64,000 nt of DNA from the NCBI RefSeq assembly GCF_900188025.1, contig NZ_FZNO01000003.1:186001-250000 (forward strand). The letters run 5' to 3'. A program made the translations under genes and the position numbers. Under the pieces are notes generated by a model. The model saw only the letters and a program-made list of their open reading frames with translations. It was not told where the DNA came from and did not search any database. Origin of the DNA: Blastococcus mobilis (GTDB lineage: Bacteria > Actinomycetota > Actinomycetes > Mycobacteriales > Geodermatophilaceae). This document shows positions 30,677 through 39,187 of this stretch, piece by piece; within the stretch, counting starts at the first letter, position 1, and each line of letters opens with the position of its first letter.

Positions 30677-31162
30677 TCACCTGCGGGCAGCCTCCATCGC
30701 GTGCCAGCGCTCCAGGTTGTAGCGGGCGTCGACCAGCGCGTCGTGGGTCCCCGCCGGCTTGGGCGGCAGCGCCGGCTGCCCCAGGTCGTCCCACCGCTGC
30801 CGCAATTCCCGGGTGAATCGCGGGATCGGGCGCGGCAGTGCCGGCATCGCGCCCCACAACTGGCAGAGGGCGACGTGGTCGTAGGCGCCGAACCACGCCC
30901 AGAGCTCGATCTCCTCACCCGGCCCGGTGAGGAACGCCAGCAGGTCCTCGCGGATCCGCTCGCGGCTGCGCCATGCCTTGTCGGCGGGAGGCGGCAGCTG
31001 GTCGAGCACGTTGCGCCGCACCCACGGGATCGCCTTGTCCGGGTCGAACTGGGTGCTCACCGCGTAGAACTCCCGGCCGGTCTCGTCGACGACGCCGATG
31101 GAGACGAGGTCGATGGTGGTGCCGTCCTCGATGAACTCGGTGTCGTAGAAGAACCGCCGCAT
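30677..31162 (-). CDS. 3'-5' exoribonuclease, Rv2179c type
   Basis: A 161-residue DEDDh-fold nuclease nearly collinear with M. tuberculosis Rv2179c, a 3'-5' exoribonuclease. The first catalytic acids are in FFYDTEFIEDG (near residue 7). YAVSTQFDPDKA, LWAWFGAYDHVALCQLWG (third acid) and GTHDALVDARYNLERW (His and last Asp) follow. It probably trims RNA 3' ends. The ATG at 31162 directly precedes the conserved RRFFYDTEF. Rv2179c adjoins aroG in M. tuberculosis. Confidence 0.88.
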   Translation of the reverse strand: MRRFFYDTEFIEDGTTIDLVSIGVVDETGREFYAVSTQFDPDKAIPWVRRNVLDQLPPPADKAWRSRERIREDLLAFLTGPGEEIELWAWFGAYDHVALCQLWGAMPALPRPIPRFTRELRQRWDDLGQPALPPKPAGTHDALVDARYNLERWHAMEAARR

Positions 31163-31218
31163 TCGCACCACCGTAGGCGCGAGTCGGGTTCCTGGTCCCA
31201 CCGGTGCGTCCAGGGCGG

Positions 31219-32139
31219 TCAGGCGGCGGGATCGACCTTCGCCCGCGCGTTGACGGAGTTCTTGCCGAACTCCTGGCCGTTCAGTGCCCGGATGTCGCGC
31301 TCGAGCTGCGGCACCCGCTCGGCCGACACCCTCATCGCCACCTTCTCCGCGACGACACCGGTGACCAGCTGGCGCAGCGCGGAGACCACACCCACCGACC
31401 CGGGTACGAATACCCGCCGGCCACGGGTCTCCAGGTTCTCGACGAGCGCGTCGGCGCAGGCCTCGACCGACGTGCAGGCGCCCAGCGGACCTGGCAGCTG
31501 CTTGCGGGTGGCCGCGAAGGTGGGCAGCGCAGCCTCCGTGTCGCGGACCAGGTCGGTGTCGATCCAGGTCGGGTGCGCGCTGCCCACGGTCACCCCGCGG
31601 TGGGCCACCTCCAGCCGCAGCGCGTCGCCGAACCGCTCCACACCGGCCTTCGCCGCGCAGTAGGCGCTCATCCCCGGCAGCACGGTGAACGCCGCTGCGG
31701 AGCTGATCAGCAGGACGTGGCCCCGGCCCTTGGCGATCTCCGGCAGCGCGGCGTGCGTGGTGAGCATCGCGCCGATCAGGTTCACCTCGATCGTGCGTGC
31801 CAGGGCATGCGCCGAACTGGTCATCACCGTGGTCAGCGGGGCGATCCCGGCGTTGGCGACGACGATGTCGAGTCCGCCGAAGGTGTCCACGGTCTGCTGG
31901 ACTGCGGCCGCCAGGGCGTCGGCGTCGGTGACGTCGGCCTCCGCCCACAGGTGCTCGGGCCCCAGCTCGGCGGCGACCCGGGCCAGCTGCTCCGGCTCCA
32001 GACCGACCAGAGCGACCCGGGCGCCCCGGGTGGCGGCGCGGCGGGCCAGTTCGGCACCGATGCCCCGGGCCGCGCCGGTGATCAGGACCGTCCGGCCGGA
32101 AAGGGGTGTGCGAGGACGCTGCCGCCGAAGAGTCGCCAT
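31219..32139 (-). CDS. Short-chain dehydrogenase/reductase
   Basis: A 306-residue classical SDR. The cofactor motif VLITGAARGIGAELARR is near residues 18-34, NAG is in VVANAGIAPL, Ser in LLISSAAAF, and the catalytic pair in YCAAK near 163-167. The extended C-terminal region (residues 220-306) is typical of actinobacterial SDRs found beside monooxygenases. AAGGAG lies 6 nt before the ATG. It is divergent from the monooxygenase across a region with two palindromic sites, suggesting shared control by the TetR protein at 34741. Probable alcohol-to-ketone step. Confidence 0.87.
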   Translation of the reverse strand: MATLRRQRPRTPLSGRTVLITGAARGIGAELARRAATRGARVALVGLEPEQLARVAAELGPEHLWAEADVTDADALAAAVQQTVDTFGGLDIVVANAGIAPLTTVMTSSAHALARTIEVNLIGAMLTTHAALPEIAKGRGHVLLISSAAAFTVLPGMSAYCAAKAGVERFGDALRLEVAHRGVTVGSAHPTWIDTDLVRDTEAALPTFAATRKQLPGPLGACTSVEACADALVENLETRGRRVFVPGSVGVVSALRQLVTGVVAEKVAMRVSAERVPQLERDIRALNGQEFGKNSVNARAKVDPAA

Positions 32140-32165
32140 GGGTGCTCCTTGTCCGTGCGCTCGGT

Positions 32166-32178
32166 TGAGCACTGCTCG
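32166..32178. promoter_or_regulatory. Palindromic operator candidate 1
   Basis: TGAGCACTGCTCG: half-sites TGAGCA/TGCTCG around one base, between the divergent SDR and monooxygenase genes. Its centre is 31 bp from a second copy at 32197. The likely ligand is the TetR regulator encoded at 34741. Confidence 0.55.
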
Positions 32179-32196
32179 ACAGCCGTTGTAGCTTGT

Positions 32197-32209
32197 TGAG
32201 CGTTGCTCA
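32197..32209. promoter_or_regulatory. Palindromic operator candidate 2
   Basis: TGAGCGTTGCTCA, the same inverted repeat as at 32166, one base between half-sites. It lies 29 bp upstream of the monooxygenase ATG, and so near its promoter. Confidence 0.6.
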
Positions 32210-32238
32210 GCAGGCCGGAGGGAAGGAGCCAGTCAGCG

Positions 32239-33777
32239 ATGACCGGCACGCTCGAGACCCAGCCCGCCCCCGCCGCGGCGGCCACCGGCACCACCCGCGA
32301 TGTGGGGATCGCGATCATCGGCTCGGGATTCGCCGGCCTCGGCATGGCGATCACCCTGAAGCGCCGCGGGGAGGAGGACTTCGTCCTCCTGGAGCGGGCC
32401 GGCGACGTCGGCGGTACCTGGCGGGACAACACCTATCCGGGGGCCGCCTGCGACGTGCAGTCCAACCTCTACTCGTTCTCCTTCGCACCGAACCCCGACT
32501 GGGGGCGCTCCTACTCCGAGCAGCCGGAGATCCAGGCCTACCTGCAGGCCGCCGCCGACCGGTTCGACGTCCGCCGGCACTGCGTCTTCGGCGCCGACGT
32601 CACCTCCGCACGGTGGGACGACGCCGCGCAGCGGTGGCTGGTCTCCACCGCCGTCGGCGAGTTCCGCGTCCGCGTGCTGGTGTCCGCGGCCGGTGCCCTG
32701 GCCGACCCCACGTACCCCGACATCCCCGGCCTGGGCTCCTTCGCCGGCACCGTCATGCACACGGCCCGCTGGGACGCCGAGCACGACCTCACCGGCGAGC
32801 GCGTCGCGGTCATCGGCACCGGCGCCTCGGCGATCCAGGTGGTGCCGGCCATCCAGCCGGTCGTCGGCAGCATCGCGGTCTACCAGCGCACTCCGTCGTG
32901 GGTGGTCCCGCGCACCGATCATCCGGTGAAGCCCTGGATGCGGCGGCTCTATCGCTTCGAGCCCGGCCTGCAGAAGGCGATCCGTGCGGCGCTCTACCTA
33001 CTCCGCGAGTTCCTCGTCATCGGCATGGCCAAGCAGCCCCGCTTCCTCCGTCCGGTCGCCAGGCTGGCGAAGGCACACCTGCACCGGCAGGTCCGCGACC
33101 CGAAACTGCGCGCCGCCCTCACGCCGGACTACACGATCGGCTGCAAGCGGATCCTGATCAGCAACGACTACTTTCCGGCGATCGCGGCCCCCAACGCCGA
33201 ACTGGTGACGGCGGGTATCGCCGAGATCCGGCCGCACTCGATCATCACGAAGGACGGCGTCGAGCGCCCGACCGACACCATCGTGCTGGCGACCGGCTTC
33301 CACGTGACCGATCTGCCGATCGCGGGGAAGATCCGCGGCCGCGCGGGGCGCACCCTGGCCGAGGTCTGGGCCGACGGCATGGTGAGCAACCGCAGCGCCA
33401 CGGTCGCCGGCTTCCCGAACCTGTTCCTGCTGGTCGGCCCCAACGTGGGGGTCGGGCACACCTCGATGGTGTACATGATCGAGTCCCAGCTGGCCTACGT
33501 CGACGACGCCCTGCAGACCATGGACGCCGAGGGCCTGGCCGTGCTCGAGACGAAACCCGAGGCACAGGAGGCCTACCGGGAGCTGATCGCGGAGAAGTCG
33601 AGGGGCACCGTGTGGCTGGCCGGTGGCTGCGCGAGCTGGTACCTCGACGAGCACGGCCACAACACGACGCTGTGGCCGGACTTCACGTTCCGGTTCCGCA
33701 AACTCATGAAGAAGCTCGACCGTGAGAACTACGTCGGCATCCCCGCCGGCACCGACCGCACGGAGGTGGCGGCGTGA
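32239..33777 (+). CDS. Flavin-containing Baeyer-Villiger-type monooxygenase
   Basis: A 512-residue class B flavoprotein monooxygenase. The FAD motif is IAIIGSGFAGLGMA near residues 24-37, with GGTWRDNTYPGAACDV typical of the family. The Baeyer-Villiger fingerprint is FAGTVMHTARWD near 166-177. NADPH binds at VIGTGASAIQ, and a late ATGFHVTD completes the core. It inserts oxygen into ketones to give esters or lactones. GGAAGGAG sits 10 nt before the ATG. The GTGA overlap with an alpha/beta-hydrolase gene suggests immediate ester cleavage. Confidence 0.9.
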   Translation: MTGTLETQPAPAAAATGTTRDVGIAIIGSGFAGLGMAITLKRRGEEDFVLLERAGDVGGTWRDNTYPGAACDVQSNLYSFSFAPNPDWGRSYSEQPEIQAYLQAAADRFDVRRHCVFGADVTSARWDDAAQRWLVSTAVGEFRVRVLVSAAGALADPTYPDIPGLGSFAGTVMHTARWDAEHDLTGERVAVIGTGASAIQVVPAIQPVVGSIAVYQRTPSWVVPRTDHPVKPWMRRLYRFEPGLQKAIRAALYLLREFLVIGMAKQPRFLRPVARLAKAHLHRQVRDPKLRAALTPDYTIGCKRILISNDYFPAIAAPNAELVTAGIAEIRPHSIITKDGVERPTDTIVLATGFHVTDLPIAGKIRGRAGRTLAEVWADGMVSNRSATVAGFPNLFLLVGPNVGVGHTSMVYMIESQLAYVDDALQTMDAEGLAVLETKPEAQEAYRELIAEKSRGTVWLAGGCASWYLDEHGHNTTLWPDFTFRFRKLMKKLDRENYVGIPAGTDRTEVAA

Positions 33778-34724
33778 CCGGCCGCACCGTCCTCCGCCGG
33801 GTCGCGGCCGTTCCCACGCCGGACGGCGCGCAGCTGCACGCGGTCGTCGACGGGTCCGACGACGCGCCGGTCACTCTCGTGCTGGCGCACGGCTGGACCC
33901 TGGCCCAGGCGGCCTGGGACGACGTCGCGGCCCTCCTCGCGCCGCGGATCGCCGACGGGGAACTGCGGCTGATCCGCTACGACCAGCGCGGCCACGGCCG
34001 GTCCACCTGGGGCCGGTACGCGAACGACGTCGCCGAGCTCTCCATCGACCAGCTCGGTGCCGACCTCGGCGTCCTCCTCGACGAGCTGGTCCCCACCGGC
34101 CCGGTGGTGCTGGCCGGCCACTCCATGGGCGGCATGACCATCATGTGCCTGGCCGCGGCGCGGCCGGAGCTGTTCGGCGACCGGGTCCGCGGCGTCGCGC
34201 TGGTCTCGACCTCCGCCGGCGATCTCGCCCCCGCGGGCGAGACGCTCGCCGAGAGGCTCCAGCTGAAGCTGGCGCCGGGACTGGTCACGGTCGCGATCGG
34301 GGGCGCGCGTGCCCTCGAGCGGGTGCGGCAACTGCTGCCGCCATCGCACCCGCGCCACCAGAAGATGGTGCGCGAGCTGCTCTACGGCGCCGACGCCACC
34401 GACCGGATGGTCGTCGCCGGGGCCGAGATCATGCACGCGTCGACGGTGCGCGCGTTCGCGGCCTTCTACCCGGCGCTGGGCGACCACGACAAGCGCACGG
34501 AGCTGGATGCTCTGCGTGCGGTCCAGGTCGAGATCCTGGTCGGCGACAGCGACAAGCTGACCCCGCAGCGGCACAGCCGCCAGCTTGCTCAGGCCCTACC
34601 CGATGCCGGCCTGCACCTGGCGGAACGCACCGGCCACATGCTGCCCCAGGAGCGCCCGCAGCTCGTCAGCGACGTGCTCGAGCGACTGATCGCGGCGGCG
34701 GTCGAGGACCGGGCGGCCGCATGA
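33774..34724 (+). CDS. Alpha/beta-fold hydrolase (probable esterase)
   Basis: A 316-residue hydrolase. The oxyanion region VLAHGWTLAQAAW is near residue 37, DQRGHGRS near 72, and the nucleophile elbow AGHSMGGMT near 118. The acid lies in LVGDSDKLTP and the His in ERTGHMLPQE near the C-terminus. The GTG start overlaps the monooxygenase stop (GTGA), so the two are coupled. The most economical reading is that it hydrolyses the ester formed by the monooxygenase. Confidence 0.86.
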   Translation: MTGRTVLRRVAAVPTPDGAQLHAVVDGSDDAPVTLVLAHGWTLAQAAWDDVAALLAPRIADGELRLIRYDQRGHGRSTWGRYANDVAELSIDQLGADLGVLLDELVPTGPVVLAGHSMGGMTIMCLAAARPELFGDRVRGVALVSTSAGDLAPAGETLAERLQLKLAPGLVTVAIGGARALERVRQLLPPSHPRHQKMVRELLYGADATDRMVVAGAEIMHASTVRAFAAFYPALGDHDKRTELDALRAVQVEILVGDSDKLTPQRHSRQLAQALPDAGLHLAERTGHMLPQERPQLVSDVLERLIAAAVEDRAAA

Positions 34725-34740
34725 GGGCACCATCGAGAGT

Positions 34741-35328
34741 GTGACGGCGTCCAGCGCTCCCCGCCCACCCCGGCTGCGTCGCTCAGCGGGCGACCGCCGG
34801 GCCCAGCTGGTTCAGATCGGCCTGGAGCTGCTGCCCACCACGCCGGTGCAGGAACTCACCATCGACGAGGTGGCACGGCGGGCCGGCATCAGCCGCAGTC
34901 TGCTGTTCCACTATTTCGCCACCAAGCGGGAGTACTACACCGCGGTCACCCGCGCGGCGGCCGACCTGCTCTGGGAGCACCTCCTCCCGCCGCCGGGCAC
35001 CTCGCCGCAGGAGCAGGTCAGCGGGATGCTCGACCGCTTCGTCGGTTGGGTGGAGACGTACCGGGAGACCCATCTGGCGTTCGTCCGCGGCGCCGCCGGC
35101 GGCGACCCGTGGGTGTCGGAGGTCTACGAGGAGACTCGCGGTCGCCTCGTGGAGGTCGCACTGACCGCCCTCGGCCTCCCCGACGACCTGCGACGCCGTC
35201 AGCTCGTCCTGGCCTGGTTCGCCTTCACCGAGGATCTCGTCGGTCAGTGGGTGGAGGAGCCCACGATGTCCCGCCCGGAGCTGCTGGACCTGCTGCACGA
35301 CGTCCTCGACCGCCTGACCGCCCGCTGA
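34741..35328 (+). CDS. TetR family transcriptional regulator
   Basis: A 195-residue repressor-type protein. The N-terminal helix-turn-helix reads LTIDEVARRAGISRSLLFHYF (residues about 40-60, given by position), followed by ATKREYYTAV as in TetR proteins. The C-terminal helical domain has several Trp and Glu residues that could line a ligand pocket. It follows the hydrolase by 16 bp and is probably in the same transcript. It likely binds the paired palindromes at 32166 and 32197. Ligand unknown; a ketone, ester or acyl compound would fit. Confidence 0.86.
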   Translation: MTASSAPRPPRLRRSAGDRRAQLVQIGLELLPTTPVQELTIDEVARRAGISRSLLFHYFATKREYYTAVTRAAADLLWEHLLPPPGTSPQEQVSGMLDRFVGWVETYRETHLAFVRGAAGGDPWVSEVYEETRGRLVEVALTALGLPDDLRRRQLVLAWFAFTEDLVGQWVEEPTMSRPELLDLLHDVLDRLTAR

Positions 35329-35361
35329 CCCAGCTTTCGGTACAGAAAGCTGGGGCGTCAG
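35325..35361. terminator. Bidirectional terminator containing both stop codons
   Basis: Stem CTGAC-CCAGCTTTC pairs with GAAAGCTGG-GTCAG (2-nt bulge). Loop GGTACA. The stop codons of the TetR gene and of the convergent acyltransferase lie inside the two arms. Confidence 0.8.
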
Positions 35362-36119
35362 CCGGCGAGGGAGGTGGGGGCGCGGTCGCCCGCCTCGTCC
35401 GGCGGCGGCTGCAGCCGGGCGACGACGTCGGGTGCGCTGGCTCCAGTGGCGTCCATGGACTTCTTGACCGTCGCGCCGTAGACGTCGACGTACTCCTGAC
35501 CCGACAGTTGCATGATCTCGTACATGATCTCGTCGGTGATCGACCGCTCGACGAAGCGGTCGCCCGACATGCCCTCGTACCGGGAGAAGTCCAGCGGGGC
35601 GCCGAACCTCACGCGCACGCGCATGAGGGACTTGCCGAACGGCAGCTTCCGCTTGCTGTAGATCATCGCGACCGGGACGACCGGGGCGCCGGTCTCCAGC
35701 GCCATCCGCGCGACGCCGGTCTTGCCGCGGAAGAGCCGCCCGTCCGGGGAGCGCGTGCCCTCCGGGTAGATCCCGAGGACTTTGCCCTCGCGCAGGATGC
35801 GCAGGCCGGTCTGGATCGCGTTCTCCGCGGCGGAGGCGCTGGAGCGGTCGATCGGCACCTGACCGGCGCCGGAGAAGAACGCGCGCTGCGCCGCACCCTT
35901 GAGGCCCTTGCCGGTGAAGTACTCCGCCTTGGCGAGGAAGGTCACCCGCCGCTTGAGCTGGAGAGGCATGAAGATCCAGTCGGCGGCGGAGAGGTGGTTG
36001 CTCGCCAGGATCACCGCCCCAGTCGCCGGGACGTGCTCCGCGCCTTCAGCGCGCGGACGGAAGACGGCGTGCACCAGCGGGCCGATCCCGACGAACTTGA
36101 GGAACCAGTAGAACAACAC
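35358..36119 (-). CDS. plsC: 1-acylglycerol-3-phosphate acyltransferase family protein (Rv2182c type)
   Basis: A 253-residue PlsC-family acyltransferase. An N-terminal membrane segment precedes the catalytic block SNHLSAADW (HX4D, near residues 42-50). FLAKAEYFTG, GQVPIDRSSAS and the substrate-binding YPEGTRSPDGRLFRGKTG follow. A late MQLSGQEYVDVYGA matches Rv2182c of M. tuberculosis, which sits at the equivalent position. It would transfer a fatty acyl group in phospholipid synthesis. The GTG at 36119 is adjacent to GAGGGAGG, and TTG 36116 would give better spacing, so the start could be one codon later. Confidence 0.85.
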   Translation of the reverse strand: MLFYWFLKFVGIGPLVHAVFRPRAEGAEHVPATGAVILASNHLSAADWIFMPLQLKRRVTFLAKAEYFTGKGLKGAAQRAFFSGAGQVPIDRSSASAAENAIQTGLRILREGKVLGIYPEGTRSPDGRLFRGKTGVARMALETGAPVVPVAMIYSKRKLPFGKSLMRVRVRFGAPLDFSRYEGMSGDRFVERSITDEIMYEIMQLSGQEYVDVYGATVKKSMDATGASAPDVVARLQPPPDEAGDRAPTSLAG

Positions 36120-36243
36120 GCCTCCCTCGTGAGCTGCCAGACTAAGGAGCCGGAGGGCCGAATCACAATCGGTCGCCGGTGTGAGATACCCGTGCACCCG
36201 TAACGCCGGTCGGCGTCGCCGCCGGACGCCGAGGAGGACCCCC

Positions 36244-37071
36244 GTGTCTGGAGCGACCGTGCCCCACGACGTGATGCCCGGCGCCGAACCGTTCGCCTTC
36301 CCCGGCGGGGACGGTCCCGACGGCCGCACGGGCGTCCTGCTGGTGCACGGTTTCACCGGCACCCCGATGAGCATGCGGCCGTGGGGCGAGCACCTGGCGA
36401 CGGAAGGTTTCGCCGTCCGGTGCCCCCTGCTCCCCGGTCACGGAACCCGCTGGCAGGACTGCAACGCCAGCACGCACGATCAGTGGACGACGACGGTCGA
36501 GCACGCCTTCGACGAGCTCGCCGCCGTGTGCGACCGGGTGTTCGTCGCCGGCCTGTCGATGGGCGGCACCCTGGCGACCCGGCTGGCCGAGGTGCGGCCC
36601 GACGACGTCGCCGGACTGCTGCTGGTGAACCCGGCGCTGCTCACCCAGCGGCTGGACGCCAAGCTGCTGCCCGTGCTCGCCCGGTTCACCCCGAGCTGGG
36701 CTCCGATCGCCAGCGACATCAAGAAGCCCGGCGTCACCGAGCTGGCCTATCCCAAGCTGCCGACCAGGGCGATGATGCAGCTGCGTGGGCTCTGGGCGGC
36801 CACCCGCGCGGAGCTGGGGCGGGTGACCGCGCCGGTGATCGTCTTCCACAGCGTGGAGGACCACGTCGTCGAGCCGGTCAACAGCACGATCCTGCTGGCC
36901 GGCGTCGGTAGTACCGACACCACCGAAGTGCTCCTCGAGGACAGCTACCACGTCGCCACCCTCGACAACGACGCCCCGCGCATCTTCGCCGGTTCGGTGG
37001 ACTGGATCCGCGAGCGCGTGGGCGCCGGCGAGAGCCCAGGCGCTGGGAGTCCCGCGGCGGGGACCCGGTGA
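36244..37071 (+). CDS. Carboxylesterase/monoacylglycerol-lipase-like hydrolase (Est30 type)
   Basis: A 275-residue alpha/beta-hydrolase close in pattern to Est30-type carboxylesterases. VLLVHGFTGTPMSMRPW is near residues 30-46, LLPGHGTRWQD near 63, and the nucleophile GLSMGGTLATRLA near 100. The acid lies in HSVEDHVVEP and the His in DSYHVATLDND near the end. GAGGAGG lies about 8 nt before GTG 36244. It is divergent from the acyltransferase gene and overlaps the following small gene by GTGA. A role in lipid turnover is plausible given the context. Confidence 0.85.
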   Translation: MSGATVPHDVMPGAEPFAFPGGDGPDGRTGVLLVHGFTGTPMSMRPWGEHLATEGFAVRCPLLPGHGTRWQDCNASTHDQWTTTVEHAFDELAAVCDRVFVAGLSMGGTLATRLAEVRPDDVAGLLLVNPALLTQRLDAKLLPVLARFTPSWAPIASDIKKPGVTELAYPKLPTRAMMQLRGLWAATRAELGRVTAPVIVFHSVEDHVVEPVNSTILLAGVGSTDTTEVLLEDSYHVATLDNDAPRIFAGSVDWIRERVGAGESPGAGSPAAGTR

Positions 37072-37757
37072 GTTACCGCCGCGGACGCGGCCGCCGCGAC
37101 AACGGCCTGGAAGCGGCCCTCTGGAGCCCGCTGCGCGACGTCGACCCGCGGATCGGTGAACACCTGCTCGACCTGCTCTCCGCCGTGGGCATCGCCGCGT
37201 ACCTCGAGCCGTCGGCCGACGTGGAGCCCTACACACGGTCGGTCAGCCTGCCCAGCCCGCCGGCGGACCGGCTCTTCGTCGACCGGTCCCGGCGAGCGGA
37301 GGCACGCACGGTCGTCGACGAGTACGCGCCGGAGGCGGGAGAAACACCGACGACGCAGCTCGGCTCCCGGCCGCCCGCCTCCCGTCATGACCTCGACGAG
37401 GACGCCGAGTGGTCACGGATCGTGTCGGCGTTCGAGGCCGAGCACGGCCGCACCGTCGTCGACGAGCCGTCGGACGCGCCACCGCCCCCGCCGCACGAGC
37501 TGCCCGTCCTCGACCGACCCGACGACCACTACGAACCCCCTGCCCCTCCCCCGATCCCGGCGCCGGCGCCGGCGTCGCTCTACGCGGTCCTGCTCGTGGC
37601 TGCCGGCGTCCTCCTCGTCGGAGCACCCGGCCTCTTGAACCTCTCCCCCGACCTGGGGCTCGTCGTCGGGGTGGCGGCCATCGCCGGCGGCGCCGTCATG
37701 CTGGTCTCGCGCATGCGGGACCGGTCCGACGACGACGACGACGGCGCGGTGGTCTAG
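37068..37757 (+). CDS. Hypothetical protein with C-terminal membrane hairpin
   Basis: A 229-residue protein of unknown function. The N-terminal 65 residues (RIGEHLLDLLSAVGIAAYLE and following) look like a small folded domain. Then comes a long acidic, Pro-rich linker, and two C-terminal transmembrane segments (YAVLLVAAGVLLVGAPGLL and LGLVVGVAAIAGGAVMLVS). The last residues are an Asp run. The GTG start overlaps the esterase stop. Similar small proteins are common beside this locus in actinobacteria, but I cannot name a family with confidence. Confidence 0.7.
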   Translation: MSYRRGRGRRDNGLEAALWSPLRDVDPRIGEHLLDLLSAVGIAAYLEPSADVEPYTRSVSLPSPPADRLFVDRSRRAEARTVVDEYAPEAGETPTTQLGSRPPASRHDLDEDAEWSRIVSAFEAEHGRTVVDEPSDAPPPPPHELPVLDRPDDHYEPPAPPPIPAPAPASLYAVLLVAAGVLLVGAPGLLNLSPDLGLVVGVAAIAGGAVMLVSRMRDRSDDDDDGAVV

Positions 37758-37772
37758 CAGGACATCGAAGGC

Positions 37773-37913
37773 AGCCGTCGCGAGTGGGACCCGGAGGGTT
37801 CCGCGTAGCGACGACGAAGCGGCTCGTCGCCGCCGGAGGACGGCACGTGGCCGCGGTGTCGTCCGGAAGGACGACAGTGTCACGGCTGTGTCGTCCGGAG
37901 GACGACAGTGTCA
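37773..37913. repeat. Repeat family A: leader module plus two palindromic units
   Basis: Module CGCGAGTGGGACCCGGAGGG ... GACGAAGCGGCTCGTCGCC (37773-37852) is followed by palindromic units 37853-37882 and 37885-37913, each TCGTCC/GGACGA ending in TGTCA. It sits between two plus-strand genes. The same module appears in reverse at the right end of the window. Confidence 0.85.
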
Positions 37914-37925
37914 TGACAGTTGATC

Positions 37926-37931
37926 TAGCGT
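37926..37931 (+). promoter_or_regulatory. -10 box (TAGCGT) for the TIGR00300 gene
   Basis: TAGCGT lies 6 nt before GTG 37938, and there is no ribosome site. The box is only 12 bp after the last palindromic repeat. Confidence 0.5.
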
Positions 37932-37937
37932 GCGGCT

Positions 37938-39182
37938 GTGACTCACACCGCCGCGCACTCCGCCACCGTCACCGTCATCGGCCATCTCATGGACACCGGA
38001 ATCCTGGCCCGCGTACTCGACGACGTCCTCGAGTACGGCGGGGACTACCGGATCGAGAGCCTGGACCTGGGCCGCCAGCACGAGGACGAGTCGCGGGCGC
38101 TGGTGGAGATCCAGGCGGACGAGGCCGACCGCCTGGACCGGATCCTCATGCGGGTGCAGATCCACGGCGCGAACACCGTGGACCCGGGGACGGCGCTGAC
38201 CCGGCCCGCCCCCGCCGACGGGGTCTTCCCCGACGACTTCTACTCGACGACCAACCTGGAGACGCTCGTCCGGCTCGACCGCGACTGGCTCCGGGTGCGG
38301 CAGCCGGAGATGGACTGCGGGCTGGTGGTCACCGACGAGGGCGGGCAGCCCGTCGTCCGGACCGTCCCCGTCAGCGACGTGAAGGCCGGCGACACCGTCG
38401 TCTGCGGCGCGCACGGCGTGCGCGTGGAGCTCCCCCCGCAGGCGCCGCGGGGCGAGGAGGACGACTTCGGGTTCATGTCCTCGGCCGTGTCCAGCGAGAA
38501 GCCGCAGGCACTGCTGGTCCGCCAGATCGCCGAGCGGATGCGCGAGGTGAAGGCCGCCGGTCAGCGGATCCTCTGGGTGGGCGGCCCGGCGGTCGTGCAC
38601 ACCGGCGCCTCTCCGGCCATGGTCCGGCTGGTCCGCGCCGGCTACGTCGACGTCCTGTTCGCCGGGAACGCGCTGGCCACCCACGACATCGAGTCGGCAC
38701 TCTTCGGCACCTCCCTCGGTGTGGACCTGGCCAAGGGCTCGGGCGTGCCCCACGGGCACGAGCACCACATCCGGGCCATCAACACCATCCGCGCCGCCGG
38801 CTCCATCGCCGCCGCCGTGGAGTCCGGCGTCCTCACCGGAGGCGTGATGCACGCGATGGTGCAGGCGGAGAAGCCCTTCGTCCTGGTGGGATCGGTGCGC
38901 GACGACGGCCCGCTGCCCGACGTCTACACCGACGTGATCGAGGGGCAGCGGGCGATGCGCGCCCAGCTGCCCGACGTGGGTTTCGCGATCATGGTGGCGA
39001 CGATGCTGCACTCGATCGCGACCGGGAACATCCTGCCGGCGTCGATCCCTCTGGTCAGCGTCGACATCAACCCGGCCACCGTCACCAAGCTCGCCGACCG
39101 CGGCAGCGCTCAGGCGATGGGCATCATCACCGACATCGGTCTGTTCCTCGAGCAGCTGGCCCGCGAGCTCGCCCCTGAGTGA
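37938..39182 (+). CDS. LOR/SDH-region protein, TIGR00300 family (ornithine cyclodeaminase-like)
   Basis: A 414-residue protein of the TIGR00300 family. The N-terminal part (HLMDTGILARVLDDVLEYGGDYRIESLDLG, residues about 16-45, given by position) is the LOR/SDH-associated domain. The C-terminal part has a nucleotide-binding ILWVGGPAVVHTGASPAMVRL and a VDVLFAGNALATHDIESALFGTSLG core. Archaeal members and the cyanobacterial AgrE C-terminal domain have been linked to ornithine cyclodeamination to proline. That activity is suggested, not shown, here. No arginine-catabolism gene is adjacent. The start is leaderless GTG. Confidence 0.78.
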   Translation: MTHTAAHSATVTVIGHLMDTGILARVLDDVLEYGGDYRIESLDLGRQHEDESRALVEIQADEADRLDRILMRVQIHGANTVDPGTALTRPAPADGVFPDDFYSTTNLETLVRLDRDWLRVRQPEMDCGLVVTDEGGQPVVRTVPVSDVKAGDTVVCGAHGVRVELPPQAPRGEEDDFGFMSSAVSSEKPQALLVRQIAERMREVKAAGQRILWVGGPAVVHTGASPAMVRLVRAGYVDVLFAGNALATHDIESALFGTSLGVDLAKGSGVPHGHEHHIRAINTIRAAGSIAAAVESGVLTGGVMHAMVQAEKPFVLVGSVRDDGPLPDVYTDVIEGQRAMRAQLPDVGFAIMVATMLHSIATGNILPASIPLVSVDINPATVTKLADRGSAQAMGIITDIGLFLEQLARELAPE

Positions 39183-39187
39183 CGTCG

